From positions 1,612,001 through 1,676,000 of the forward strand of contig OZ252011.1 in NCBI GenBank assembly GCA_965247355.1: a stretch of DNA of 64,000 nucleotides. The letters run 5' to 3'. A program made the position numbers and the translations under genes. This stretch comes from RHLJ01 sp965247355 (lineage in GTDB: Bacteria; Bacteroidota; Rhodothermia; Balneolales; Balneolaceae). This document shows positions 1-9,381 of this stretch, piece after piece. A model generated the notes under the pieces. That model made no database searches, had not been told where the DNA came from, and was given only the letters and a program-made list of their open reading frames with translations. Each line of letters starts with the position of its first letter. Position 1 is the first letter of the stretch.

Positions 1-1
1 G

Positions 2-901
2 CACATCTTTGACTACATGAAGGTGTCGGAAGATGTGAATTCCATCTTTAGTCCTCGAGTACGAATGAAATCCGGGGGATATCTGATTTTTGAACAAACG
101 GAAGCTATGTATGTAGTGGATGTGAACTCCGGTCCTTATGCCGCCAAAGAAAGACAAGAAGATAATTCTCTAAAAACCAACCTGGATGCAGCAAGAGAAA
201 TTGCCAAACAGCTTCGTCTGCGTGATATTGGTGGTATCATTGTAGTTGACTTCATTGATCTGCGGGATGATAAAAACCGTAAGAAAATTTATGATGAGCT
301 CAAGAAAGAGTTCAGAAAAGATCAGGCAAAAACAAACATTATTGGGATGAGTGATTTCGGGCTCATTCAAATCACCCGCCAGCGTATACGTCCAAGTGTT
401 GTAAATTCTGTTTCTAAAGTATGTCCGATGTGTGGTGGGTCGGGTAATGTAGTTAGTCAGGATACCATCATAACAGATATCGAAAGCTGGATTAGTAAAT
501 TCAAGCATAACACCGGATATCGCGCCATTGACCTCTATGTGAATCCTTATCTCAAATCTTTCCTCACTAAAGGAATGTTCAGCAAGCGCTGGAAATGGAT
601 GAGCAAATATCACGTAAAAGTTTCCATCATTGGCGATGAGAGCATCTCTCTTAATGAATTCCATGTTACTTTGGCCGGCTCTGATATTGATATCACCGAC
701 GTAATCATTCGTGGCGAATCTCTGGAAGACTTGTTAAATCGTCAGGAATTGGAAGAAATAAATAGTGGTCAGCATAACAAGAATGACCTCGAGTATTCCA
801 AAAAAGAACGTACAGGTAACAACCGGAATAACAGATCGTCAGGTGGTTCTGCCAATTCGAACGGAAATTCGAATCGCAGAAATCAAAACTCCCGCAATTA
901 A
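2..901 (+). CDS. rng: Rne/Rng-family ribonuclease, C-terminal part (5' end outside window)
   Basis: The reading frame is open from the window edge, so this is the 3' portion of a gene that starts upstream. RNase E/G endonucleases process rRNA and decay mRNA in the cytoplasm. Numbering from the first visible Met (position 17), the two metal-binding catalytic aspartates are D35 (VVDVNSG) and D78 (VVDFIDL). The Zn-link cysteines are C136 and C139 (CPMCGG). The spacing (43 and 101 residues) agrees with E. coli RNase E D303, D346 and C404. After the catalytic core the protein ends in a low-complexity tail rich in Asn, Ser, Arg and Gly, possibly an RNA- or partner-binding extension. hslV follows after 56 bp on the same strand. 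RNase G versus E cannot be settled without the N-terminal S1 part. Confidence 0.93.
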   Translation, partial: HIFDYMKVSEDVNSIFSPRVRMKSGGYLIFEQTEAMYVVDVNSGPYAAKERQEDNSLKTNLDAAREIAKQLRLRDIGGIIVVDFIDLRDDKNRKKIYDELKKEFRKDQAKTNIIGMSDFGLIQITRQRIRPSVVNSVSKVCPMCGGSGNVVSQDTIITDIESWISKFKHNTGYRAIDLYVNPYLKSFLTKGMFSKRWKWMSKYHVKVSIIGDESISLNEFHVTLAGSDIDITDVIIRGESLEDLLNRQELEEINSGQHNKNDLEYSKKERTGNNRNNRSSGGSANSNGNSNRRNQNSRN

Positions 902-957
902 CTAATGGCTCGGTTATTGCCAATACCGGGCTATATGTTCACAAAAAAAGAAATTAG

Positions 958-1506
958 ATGAGTTCATTTAACTTACACGCCACTACGGTGGTGGGAATAA
1001 TTCATAATGGCGAAGCTGCCATTGGAAGTGACGGTCAGGCTACTATGAAGACTACCGTTATGAAATCGACCGTTAAGAAAGTCCGAAAGATAAACGAAGG
1101 TAAGATACTCGCCGGATTTGCAGGATCAACTGCAGACGCCTTTACCCTCTTTGAACGCTATGAAGGCAAGCTGGATGAATACAATGGGAATATGCAGCGT
1201 GCAGCAGTCGAACTAGCTAAAGATTGGAGGAAAGACAAATTCCTTCAAAAACTGGAGGCATTGCTTGTTGTGATGGATAAGGAGCATGCGCTCGTTGTTT
1301 CCGGTCAGGGGGATGTAATAGAACCTGATGATAACATTGTTACTATTGGTAGCGGTGGAAGTTATGCTTTAGCAGCTGCACGGGCGATGGTAAAACATTC
1401 ACCCAATATGAAAGCAAAAGATATCGTTGAAGAAGCGCTCAGAATAGCTGCAGATATAGATATTTATACGAATCACAATCGTACCCTTTTAGAAATTGAA
1501 GATTAA
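958..1506 (+). CDS. hslV: ATP-dependent protease peptidase subunit HslV (ClpQ)
   Basis: This is the proteolytic subunit of the HslUV two-component protease, a bacterial relative of the proteasome beta subunit that forms stacked hexamers in the cytoplasm. It has 182 residues, the usual length. The N-terminal nucleophile threonine is T9, after a short propeptide, in the motif HATTVVG; SDGQAT, KVRKI and AGFAGSTADAFTLFE are family hallmarks. The C-terminus retains the IYTNHNRT motif. hslU begins 3 bp after the stop codon, so the two subunits are almost certainly co-transcribed and made together. Confidence 0.98.
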   Translation: MSSFNLHATTVVGIIHNGEAAIGSDGQATMKTTVMKSTVKKVRKINEGKILAGFAGSTADAFTLFERYEGKLDEYNGNMQRAAVELAKDWRKDKFLQKLEALLVVMDKEHALVVSGQGDVIEPDDNIVTIGSGGSYALAAARAMVKHSPNMKAKDIVEEALRIAADIDIYTNHNRTLLEIED

Positions 1507-1509
1507 ATA

Positions 1510-2904
1510 ATGATGGAAGCAAAAAATTTAACCCCGCAACAGGTTGTCCGTGAATTGGACAAATATATCGTTGGTCAAAAAGAAGCCAAACGATCTGTTG
1601 CCATCGCATTAAGAAACCGCTGGAGAAGAATGAACTCCAGTGAAGAAATCAGAGAAGAGATTGTCCCAAACAATATTCTTTTAATCGGACCAACGGGTGT
1701 TGGTAAAACCGAGATCGCCCGTCGACTTGCAAAACTAGCCATGGCTCCTTTTGTAAAAGTTGAAGCATCAAAATTTACCGAAGTAGGATATGTTGGCCGT
1801 GACGTTGAATCTATGATTCGTGATCTTACCGATCTTGCTCTAAACATGGTAAAAGATGAAATGCAGGAGCGCGTAAAAGAAAAAGCTGCTGAACAGGCTG
1901 AGGAACGTATTTTGGATATCCTCATCCCTCCTGTTAAAAAAACCGGAGTTGGTTTTTCAAACGATAGTAATTTTAAAGCTGAAGATGCAAGTGACTCAGA
2001 ATTAAATGAACGTACCCGCGAGCGATTCCGTGAAAAACTTAAGAATGGAGACCTTGATGAACGCGAAATTGAAGTAGAAGTTAAAAGCGGTCAGAAAGGT
2101 GGAATGATGCAGGTCTTTGGACCAGGCGGAATGGAAGAAATGGGAGTAAACCTTCAGGATATGTTGGGGAATCTCGGTGGCAAAGGCAAGAAATCAAAGC
2201 GTAAGCTACCCGTAAAAGAAGCCCGTGAACTATTGATTGAAGAAGAAGCGGAAAAGCTGATCGATCACGAATCTGCAACTCAGGAAGCTCTTGAGAGAGT
2301 TCAGAAACAAGGTATTGTCTTTATTGATGAGATTGATAAAATCGCTGAGCCATCAACAGGGGGCGGGAAAAGCGGACCGGATGTAAGCCGGCAAGGTGTA
2401 CAACGTGACCTCCTCCCTATTGTAGAAGGAAGCACAGTAAGTACTAAACATGGTATCGTTAAAACTGATCATATTCTGTTTATCGGTTCAGGCGCTTTTC
2501 ATGTATCAAAACCTTCAGATTTAATCCCTGAGCTTCAGGGACGTTTCCCGATTCGTGTGGAATTAAATTCACTTACTGAGGACGATTTCTTTGATATCCT
2601 GAGCAAGCCTAAAAATGCATTGACTAAACAATATCAAGCCATGCTGGATACCGAGGGTGTTAAAATCACCTTCACGGAAGAAGCTATTCGCGAACTGGCA
2701 AGAATTGCTGCTTTGGTAAACTCTCAGGTGGAAAATATTGGTGCAAGAAGATTACATACCATTATGTCTTCCCTGTTTGATGAATTGTTATTCGCTGTTC
2801 CGGATGATATCAACTCAGGAGAAATAACTATAGACCCGGCTTATGTTGAAAAACAATTAGCCGGTCTGGTGAAGGACAAAGATCTTAGCCATTACATCCT
2901 TTAA
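1510..2904 (+). CDS. hslU: ATP-dependent protease ATPase subunit HslU (ClpY)
   Basis: AAA+ unfoldase that feeds substrates to HslV. It has 464 residues with Walker A GPTGVGKT at 60-67, the pore loop GYVGRD at 93-98 and Walker B FIDEID at 271-276. The stretch between them (about 140-235) is the I domain; here it includes a Gly/Met-rich insert (GGMMQVFGPGGMEEMG). The C-terminus reads DLSHYIL, equivalent to the tail that docks into HslV and activates it. Two adjacent ATG codons (1510 and 1513) are possible starts. It directly follows hslV. Confidence 0.98.
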   Translation: MMEAKNLTPQQVVRELDKYIVGQKEAKRSVAIALRNRWRRMNSSEEIREEIVPNNILLIGPTGVGKTEIARRLAKLAMAPFVKVEASKFTEVGYVGRDVESMIRDLTDLALNMVKDEMQERVKEKAAEQAEERILDILIPPVKKTGVGFSNDSNFKAEDASDSELNERTRERFREKLKNGDLDEREIEVEVKSGQKGGMMQVFGPGGMEEMGVNLQDMLGNLGGKGKKSKRKLPVKEARELLIEEEAEKLIDHESATQEALERVQKQGIVFIDEIDKIAEPSTGGGKSGPDVSRQGVQRDLLPIVEGSTVSTKHGIVKTDHILFIGSGAFHVSKPSDLIPELQGRFPIRVELNSLTEDDFFDILSKPKNALTKQYQAMLDTEGVKITFTEEAIRELARIAALVNSQVENIGARRLHTIMSSLFDELLFAVPDDINSGEITIDPAYVEKQLAGLVKDKDLSHYIL

Positions 2905-2994
2905 CATTGGTACATACATAATTATTTAGTACACTCGTTACTTGTGAAACTTATTACTGTAGTTTTGGTTATCTAGTTAAAGAACACCGGAAAT

Positions 2995-4905
2995 ATGACA
3001 TTTATGACGTTGAAAAGATTTTTAATTCCTAACCTGTTTATTGCGTTAGTCCTTACAACCCTGAATGTGGTTGGGATTGACTCCATCATAAAACCAAAAA
3101 ATGATGATACCACGAACCTGACGAAATATGTTCAGGCGCAGCGGAGTATCCTTCAAAATTATTATGGGTATGCCGATCTGGATATCATGTATAAAACCAG
3201 TATTCGGTATATGGTGAATGGAATTGAAGATTCAACGCTTCAAATAGATGGTACGCCCATCGATACTACTTTTCCGGGAATTTCAATTACTTCGTTGAGA
3301 GATTCGTACCAAAACTTCGAATCTGCATATTTATATGTATCCAACAACAGTCCGGATGAAAATATGGCACTTCTAACCGAACGGGCCATTCGCGGACTTT
3401 TTTCTACCCTTGATCCGCATTCGGTTTTCATTGAAGCTGAAGACAGCGAAGTAGATCAGGAAAATTTTGCTGGAAAATTCCAGGGAATTGGAGTTCAGTT
3501 TAACGTGATTGATGATACTATCACCGTGGTAACTGCAATAGCAGGAGGCCCAAGTGACCAACTCGGAATTCAATCAGGTGACCGTATTGTCCGAATAGAT
3601 GACACTACTGCAGTTGGCTTTACCAACGAACAGGTTCAGGCTCATCTGAGAGGCGAAAAAGGAAGTAAGGTGCGGGTTGGAATTATTCGTCCCGGTGTTA
3701 AGGATATGATCTTTTTCACGATTACTCGTGATGACATTCCTTTATATACTGTTGATACATCTTACATGCTGAATGATGAAACCGGCTACATCAAAATAAA
3801 TCGTTTTGCCGCCACGACCCATGAAGAGTTCATGCAAGCAATGGATCAGCTGAAAGGCGAAGGGATGGAGAAACTGATTCTTGATTTAAGAGGGAATCCC
3901 GGTGGATATCTTGGACAGGCCGTAGCTATAGCCGAAGAGTTTTTCCCAAGAGGAACAGAGTTGGTAGCAACCGAAAGCAGGCATACAAGATTTAATCAGG
4001 AATATTACTCCCGCAAAGATGGGGTATTCAAAGACAAGCCTGTTATTGTTCTTGTGGATGAAGGCGCTGCTTCGGCAAGTGAAATCGTATCCGGAGCACT
4101 TCAGGATCATGATCGTGCACTAATTGTTGGACGCAGAACTTTCGGTAAAGGACTCGTGCAACAACAATATGAATTGGTTGATAAAAGCATGGTTCGTGTT
4201 ACCATTTCACGTTACCTCACCCCATCCGGTCGCTTAATTCAAAAACCATTCACTGAAGGTGGTGGTGAAGAATATGCATATGAGATTTATCGTCGTGATG
4301 ATGCTATGGATGATGCAGTGGAGTTTGTAGACCATGTTCCTGATTCACTAAAGTTTCAGACAGATGCCGGTCGTACCGTATATGGCGGAGGAGGTATTGT
4401 ACCAGATTATATTATTCAGCCTGATACTTCCCGATCAGCATACATGATTAACTTCTCATTGAGAAAAAGAGCTTCATTTGATTTCGTCCGCGATTACCTG
4501 GATACAGAAGGTGAAGCTTTCAGAGATCAATGGCAGGATAATTTCGAAGATTTCCGAACTGATTTCACATGGACAGATGATCAGGTAACCCAATTCAAAT
4601 CTTCTCTGGTTGATCGTGGAATGGTAATTACGGAAGATGTTTCTGAGCCGGAATTCAAGAATGATTCTCTCTTTGTCCCCAATGGTTATTTTGAAGAAGT
4701 AGCATGGATGGCAGAAGGCCGGATGAAAGCCGAACTCGCACGTCAGGTTTGGGGATTACCCTACTTCTACCCTGTTGTAAATGATGTATTTGATACTACA
4801 CTCAAAGAGGCGATGACACTTTGGGAAGCTTATACACGTTTAGAGGATTTAGCTTCCGGTAAAGCTATGGCAGACGAAGTAACTAACCTGAAGAAAGAAG
4901 GATAG
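2995..4905 (+). CDS. S41-family C-terminal processing peptidase (CtpA/Prc type)
   Basis: Exported serine protease with a Ser/Lys dyad that trims or degrades envelope proteins from their C-termini. The N-terminus has a hydrophobic segment (about 9-27) acting as signal peptide or anchor. A PDZ domain spans about 160-245 (GIGVQF, SGDRIVRIDD). The peptidase core carries the predicted nucleophile S360 in GAASASEI and the general base K385 in TFGKG, 25 residues apart as in E. coli Prc (S430/K455). At 636 residues it is longer than minimal CtpA and has a helical C-terminal extension (about 490-636). Met at 3004 is an alternative start. The gene lies 90 bp after hslU and is followed by a strong terminator. 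Confidence 0.93.
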   Translation: MTFMTLKRFLIPNLFIALVLTTLNVVGIDSIIKPKNDDTTNLTKYVQAQRSILQNYYGYADLDIMYKTSIRYMVNGIEDSTLQIDGTPIDTTFPGISITSLRDSYQNFESAYLYVSNNSPDENMALLTERAIRGLFSTLDPHSVFIEAEDSEVDQENFAGKFQGIGVQFNVIDDTITVVTAIAGGPSDQLGIQSGDRIVRIDDTTAVGFTNEQVQAHLRGEKGSKVRVGIIRPGVKDMIFFTITRDDIPLYTVDTSYMLNDETGYIKINRFAATTHEEFMQAMDQLKGEGMEKLILDLRGNPGGYLGQAVAIAEEFFPRGTELVATESRHTRFNQEYYSRKDGVFKDKPVIVLVDEGAASASEIVSGALQDHDRALIVGRRTFGKGLVQQQYELVDKSMVRVTISRYLTPSGRLIQKPFTEGGGEEYAYEIYRRDDAMDDAVEFVDHVPDSLKFQTDAGRTVYGGGGIVPDYIIQPDTSRSAYMINFSLRKRASFDFVRDYLDTEGEAFRDQWQDNFEDFRTDFTWTDDQVTQFKSSLVDRGMVITEDVSEPEFKNDSLFVPNGYFEEVAWMAEGRMKAELARQVWGLPYFYPVVNDVFDTTLKEAMTLWEAYTRLEDLASGKAMADEVTNLKKEG

Positions 4906-4923
4906 CTGATTTTACTCCTTTAA

Positions 4924-4957
4924 GCCCCGCACATAATTTATGTGCGGGGCTTTTTTT
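4924..4957 (+). terminator. Rho-independent terminator after the S41 protease gene
   Basis: A perfect 12-bp stem (4924-4935 with 4939-4950) closes a 3-nt ATT loop and is followed by seven T residues (4951-4957). It sits 19 bp after the S41 protease stop. The central 17 nt (GCACATAATTTATGTGC) recur exactly in the terminator at 6012-6044. Confidence 0.93.
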
Positions 4958-5044
4958 GGTCATTTTATGGTTATTCCGATAACCCTTTTCTTTTGATATA
5001 TTCATCTAATTAAAAGTGATCAAAAATCGTCTATAGATTCTATT

Positions 5045-5878
5045 ATGATAAAGCTACGAATCCTCTCTCTGTTTGCAATGTTTGCATTCACATTACCTCT
5101 TGTTGCACAATCGGTTATCATCAACGAGATAAATTATAACTCCGCACCCGAGGCAGATACAGAAGATTGGATGGAAATTTATAACCGATCAGATGCCGCA
5201 GTTGATATTTCCGGCTGGGTACTTAAAGATTCCAATGATGATAATCAGTTTGTAATTCCTTCATCAACAACACTTGCCGTCGGAGCATATCTGGTTATTT
5301 TTAAGGATGAAGTAGATTTTGAAGCAGTTCATCCAAATGTAAGTAACAAAGTAGGTCCCTTCGACTTTAACTTTAGTAATGGTGGTGAGCTCATTCGTTT
5401 GTTTAATGATTCTGAAGCTCTTATAGATCAGGTCCAATACGATGATGAAGGTGAATGGCCCTCAGCACCCGACGGAACAGGGCCAACTTTAGAACTCAAA
5501 GATCCAGATCTGGATAATTCTCTTGTTTCTAGTTGGACCAGCTCATCAGGTTATGGTACTCCGGGAGAATTGAACTCCATACTTACAAGCAATGAGCCGG
5601 AATTAACTACCCCAAAAGTTTTTGCGTTGTCACAGAACTATCCAAACCCTTTCAATCCCTCTACTTCTATCAGCTATTCCATTGCACAACCTGGTATGGT
5701 TAAGCTGGAAGTGTTTGACTTACTGGGGCAAAAAGTGGCTGATCTTTTGAATGAGGTTCAAACAGCAGGAACGCATGAGATTATTTTTGATGCTTCTGCT
5801 ATCCCATCCGGGATCTATATTTACCGGCTTACCAGCAATGGTCAAAGCACACTCCGTAAAATGACGTTGATTAAGTAA
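5045..5878 (+). CDS. Secreted lamin-tail-domain protein with C-terminal sorting domain
   Basis: A 277-residue exported protein. Residues 1-21 form a signal peptide (MIKLRIL, hydrophobic core, LVAQS). Residues about 24-145 match the lamin tail domain (LTD) pattern: INEINYN, DWMEIYNRSD, ISGWVLKD and, near its end, GTGPTLEL. Such domains occur in bacterial surface and nuclease-associated proteins. Residues about 192-277 form a T9SS type A-like sorting domain: QNYPNPFNPSTSISY, a VFDLLGQKV strand and a PSGIYIYRL...RKMTLIK end. This suggests secretion and surface attachment by a type IX-like route, although no secretion genes lie in the window. No catalytic domain is visible. It is monocistronic between two terminators and converges on the Tricorn-like protease gene. 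Confidence 0.85.
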   Translation: MIKLRILSLFAMFAFTLPLVAQSVIINEINYNSAPEADTEDWMEIYNRSDAAVDISGWVLKDSNDDNQFVIPSSTTLAVGAYLVIFKDEVDFEAVHPNVSNKVGPFDFNFSNGGELIRLFNDSEALIDQVQYDDEGEWPSAPDGTGPTLELKDPDLDNSLVSSWTSSSGYGTPGELNSILTSNEPELTTPKVFALSQNYPNPFNPSTSISYSIAQPGMVKLEVFDLLGQKVADLLNEVQTAGTHEIIFDASAIPSGIYIYRLTSNGQSTLRKMTLIK

Positions 5879-5901
5879 TGATTTAAAACCTTCACAAGGA
5901 C

Positions 5902-5999
5902 ATTCCGAACTTGTTTCGGAATCTTATGTAACGGCTTTGTTCCCGATAGCTGCCTTAATAAAGAATGTGGCCTTCAAGATCCTGATACAAGTTCAGGAT
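5902..5999. repeat. Composite palindromic intergenic repeat (two hairpins)
   Basis: Two short palindromes about 56 bp apart lie between converging genes. The first is ATTCCGAA-CTTGT-TTCGGAAT (5902-5922); the second is ATCCTGA-TACAAGT-TCAGGAT (5979-5999). Both loops contain the word CTTGT or its complement ACAAG. Related half-elements occur at 14637-14658 and 63860-63883. The form resembles small dispersed REP/MITE-like elements; copy number elsewhere in the genome cannot be seen. Confidence 0.6.
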
Positions 6000-6011
6000 A
6001 ATCGATATAAA

Positions 6012-6044
6012 AAAACCCTGCACATAATTTATGTGCAGGGTTTT
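6012..6044. terminator. Bidirectional terminator between converging genes
   Basis: A 15-bp stem, AAAACCCTGCACATA paired with its complement around an ATT loop, has A residues on the left and T residues on the right, so it can terminate transcription from both sides. It serves the lamin-tail gene (+) and the Tricorn-like protease gene (-), whose stop is 21 bp away. Its core GCACATAATTTATGTGC is identical to that of the terminator at 4924-4957. Confidence 0.88.
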
Positions 6045-6064
6045 AAAATCAAATCTGGAAGTAA

Positions 6065-9000
6065 TTACTCCACTTCTTTCATCAACTCTTCGATGGCTCG
6101 TTCCAGTTGTTGGTCACGGCCTTCATCAACCACACCCGGCATATTCTTCACTTTAATATCTGGTTCGGTTTGCAGATTCTCCATCCAGCGACCTGACTTA
6201 TCTTTAGCACTCACAGGAACTACTCCCCAAACCATACCATTTGGCAGTCTCTCCCATCCGGCGTAACTACAGGTTCCGGGAACAGGCATTCCTAAGGTTG
6301 TTCCGATTTTCAGATCAGTATAACCTTGTGCGTAGCAATGTCCATCAGAGTAATTGCTTTCGTTAAACATGGTAAGCGTTGGTTTTGTCCAGCGTGAAGT
6401 TGGCTCTCCGCCTACTACTTTAGAAGCCGTTGCATAAGTAATAAACCGCTCACCAGTAAAGAACATCGCAAGATCTGCTACCAGGTCACCACCGCCATTA
6501 TTACGGGTATCCACAATTACAGCATCAGCATCAAAGTACTTGCCCATCATGTCTTCGTAAATGCTACGATACGGGCCGTCACTCATTCCTGGGATATGAA
6601 CATAGCCTAACTGACCATTACTTTTTTCTGCTACTTCTTCCTCGTTCATTCGAACAAACCGGTCGTATAAAAGACTTCGCTCAGCGCCTAAGGAAATAGG
6701 TTTAACTGTTAACATTTGAGGATTTCTTCCGCGATCATCAGTCACTTCAATCAATGTAAACTTACCCGCCTTTCGATTTAAGTAGCTGGCAATATCATTG
6801 TCAGGAGTAATAGTTTCCCCATCGATTTTCTGGATGATCATTCCTTCATCGATATCAAAAGCAGCTTTATCAAGCGGACCGCCTTTAATCACTTCGGTGA
6901 TCTTGATTCCATTTCCTTCATAATTGTAGTCAAAGAAAATACCCAGAGAGGCCGTTGCATCTCCATTCTCAATGTTATCACCATATCGGGAACCTGAGTG
7001 AGACACATTCAATTCGCCTAACATTTCAGAAAGCACTTCTGAGAACTCGTAATCATTCCCCACATGTGGAAGATATTTCTTGTACTCGGTATGCATCAAC
7101 TCCCAGTCGATTCCATGGAAAGTTGGTTCGTAAAAAATGTTCTTGGTTCGAATGTATACATGTTCAAACAAAGCTTCCCGTTCAGCAACTTCATCATATT
7201 CCATTTCTCCCGAAATACTGATTCCTTTTGTGCTTCCGGCACCCAAGTCAACTTTTGAGATACGACCACCGCTTAGCAAATACAGATTCTCCATATCTTT
7301 ATCCCAGGTCAGGCTTCCTCCACCAGTATTCAGCTTGATCGTCATTTTGGTATCTCCGGTTCTGAGTTCAGTTTCCCATAGATTGTAGCGACCTTCAAAA
7401 CGGGCAAGGTAATACAACTTCTCTCCGTCTTTAGAGAGAATAGCATCAGATAAGTAGCTGGAATGAATCGTCAGACGATCTTTACGTTCTTTAAGTCCGT
7501 CCCAGTCAAAGGTGAGATTTTCATCCTTCTCCTCTTCTTTCTCGTCTTTATCCTCTTCTTTATCTTCAGACTTGTTTGCTTTGTTAATCTCTTCCATGAG
7601 CTTATAATCGTCTTCGCTCATGTTATACTTATCCCAGGCATCCTGAGTGAAAAACATGGTATAGACATCAGACTGAAAACTACCACTGGTTGCGTAACTC
7701 TTAAGTCCATGACGGTTACTGAACCAAAGCATTTGCTTGCCTCCGTTCACCCATTTTGGGCGATAATCGTAATAGCCGGATTCTGTAAGGTTAATCCGCT
7801 CTTTCCCATCGGCAGACATCAAAAGAACTTCACTATCATTAAGAAGTTTGCTCCAGTCTACCAGTAACCATTTGCTATCCGGACTCCAGGTAAAATACTT
7901 ATCACCATCCCGCATATGATATAAATCTTCGGGTGTAAGCAGATCAACGGTATCACCGGATTCCATATCCTTTACTCTGAGTGTTCTTCTTCCTGCTATA
8001 AACGCCAGTTTCTTGCCATCAGGTGAAAATTCAGGCAGATAATTATCTAAGTCATCAGAGATTAATACGCTTTCTTCCAAAAGGGTAGATGCATATACAA
8101 ACGGCTCTTCGTCCCTTACTTTCTCTGTTTTGAAGATGCTCCATTTTCCATCTCTTTCGCTGGCATAAACAACGCCTTTACCATCCGGAGCAAAAGTCAC
8201 AAATCGCTCTTGTTCCGGTGTGTTCGTAATTCGTTTCGTTAAAGAACCATCCACGTTGGTTACAAAAACTTCGCCTCGTGCTACGAACGCAATTTCTTTT
8301 CCATTCGGAGAAATAGCCATTTCGTTTACACCACCATTTATGGTGATAAACCTATCCGTATTACTTTTTTCTGCGGTAGTGATGGTAACATTTACCTTTT
8401 TGGGCTCTTCCCCCTCTCTCATAGTATATAATTCGCCATCATACCCAAAGGCCAGAGTACCATTCCCAATGGAAAGGAAACGTACCGGATGAGTATCAAA
8501 AGTAGTCAATTGTTCATTTGAACCGGGGTTCGCCAACGAAATCTTGTGTACGTTGAAGTTTCCACTTTGCTCACTTAAATAGTACAGAGAGCTTTCATCA
8601 GGAGAATACACAGGGTGACGGTCTTCCCCTTTGAAGTTAGTAATCATGGTATGTGTGTCTGAATCAACATCATACTTCCAAAGATCTCTGGTTACTGCTG
8701 AAGTGTGATGCTTTCTCCACTCACTTTCGCCTCCGGGTTTATCGTGGTATACCATCTGTTTTCCATCTTCGCTTACCTGTACATATTCAGCTGGTATAGT
8801 GAATACCTGATCAATACGCCCACCTTCTACTGATACAGAATACAACTCAGGTTGTGAGCCTGTTGGATAACCACGATGCTCTGCAATATCCATTCGTTGT
8901 GCTCCGAAAAGGATGTGTTCGTCATCGTGAGTAAAGGTAAAAGGAGCTTCGTCAGCAGAATGGAAAGTCAACCTTTTCGCAGCTCCACCATTCGCACTAA

Positions 9001-9280
9001 TAGTATATACATCGAAGTTACCATAACGATCGGATGCAAAAGCAATCGTACTTCCGTCTTTACTCCATACCGCTTTATAATCATGCGCTTCGTGAAAGGT
9101 AAGTTGGGTTGCAGCTCCACCGTTAGCAGGGACTTTGTACAAATCGCCCATATAAGTAAATACAATTTGGCTACCGTCAGGTGAGATAGATTGGTATCGT
9201 ATCCATTGTGGATTGGTAACTTGTGCTGTTGCTATGCTCCCCACCATAAGCATCAGACATAGAGAAAGAAAAGATTTCAT
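6065..9280 (-). CDS. Tricorn-like S41 protease with beta-propeller (copy 1)
   Basis: A 1071-residue exported protease. Residues 1-19 are a signal peptide ending near IATAQ. Residues about 25-560 contain repeated PD40/WD40-like blades (SPDGSQIVFTY, WSKDGSTIAFASD, SPDGKKLAFIAG), forming one or two propellers that would gate peptide access. A very acidic Lys/Glu/Asp linker lies at about 565-595. A core domain and a PDZ-like part (GIKITEVIKGGPLDKA) precede the S41 catalytic region, where VIVDTRNNGGG and NYSDGH are visible; the likely nucleophile is S978. Archaeal Tricorn degrades oligopeptides; in this group the role is probably periplasmic peptide turnover. A second, diverged paralogue is at 23278-26547. 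Confidence 0.9.
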   Translation of the reverse strand: MKSFLSLCLMLMVGSIATAQVTNPQWIRYQSISPDGSQIVFTYMGDLYKVPANGGAATQLTFHEAHDYKAVWSKDGSTIAFASDRYGNFDVYTISANGGAAKRLTFHSADEAPFTFTHDDEHILFGAQRMDIAEHRGYPTGSQPELYSVSVEGGRIDQVFTIPAEYVQVSEDGKQMVYHDKPGGESEWRKHHTSAVTRDLWKYDVDSDTHTMITNFKGEDRHPVYSPDESSLYYLSEQSGNFNVHKISLANPGSNEQLTTFDTHPVRFLSIGNGTLAFGYDGELYTMREGEEPKKVNVTITTAEKSNTDRFITINGGVNEMAISPNGKEIAFVARGEVFVTNVDGSLTKRITNTPEQERFVTFAPDGKGVVYASERDGKWSIFKTEKVRDEEPFVYASTLLEESVLISDDLDNYLPEFSPDGKKLAFIAGRRTLRVKDMESGDTVDLLTPEDLYHMRDGDKYFTWSPDSKWLLVDWSKLLNDSEVLLMSADGKERINLTESGYYDYRPKWVNGGKQMLWFSNRHGLKSYATSGSFQSDVYTMFFTQDAWDKYNMSEDDYKLMEEINKANKSEDKEEDKDEKEEEKDENLTFDWDGLKERKDRLTIHSSYLSDAILSKDGEKLYYLARFEGRYNLWETELRTGDTKMTIKLNTGGGSLTWDKDMENLYLLSGGRISKVDLGAGSTKGISISGEMEYDEVAEREALFEHVYIRTKNIFYEPTFHGIDWELMHTEYKKYLPHVGNDYEFSEVLSEMLGELNVSHSGSRYGDNIENGDATASLGIFFDYNYEGNGIKITEVIKGGPLDKAAFDIDEGMIIQKIDGETITPDNDIASYLNRKAGKFTLIEVTDDRGRNPQMLTVKPISLGAERSLLYDRFVRMNEEEVAEKSNGQLGYVHIPGMSDGPYRSIYEDMMGKYFDADAVIVDTRNNGGGDLVADLAMFFTGERFITYATASKVVGGEPTSRWTKPTLTMFNESNYSDGHCYAQGYTDLKIGTTLGMPVPGTCSYAGWERLPNGMVWGVVPVSAKDKSGRWMENLQTEPDIKVKNMPGVVDEGRDQQLERAIEELMKEVE

Positions 9281-9381
9281 AAATAGTCGTAATTAGTTTA
9301 TCGATTAACTCCTGAATGTAGAAAAATACAGGGAGTCAGTTTTGTAAATAATTATTGACTGACGGATTGAAACCTTGATGG

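Noticed and set aside
170..664. 164-codon minus-strand frame opposite the RNase gene
   Set aside because: It lies entirely antisense to a well-supported gene with matching family motifs and shows no recognisable domain.
2942..2967. Possible Bacteroidota-type promoter (TTG ... TAGTTTTG) before the S41 protease gene
   Set aside because: The -7-like word fits TAnnTTTG, but the -33 element is weak and the spacing of 15 is short; not strong enough to annotate.
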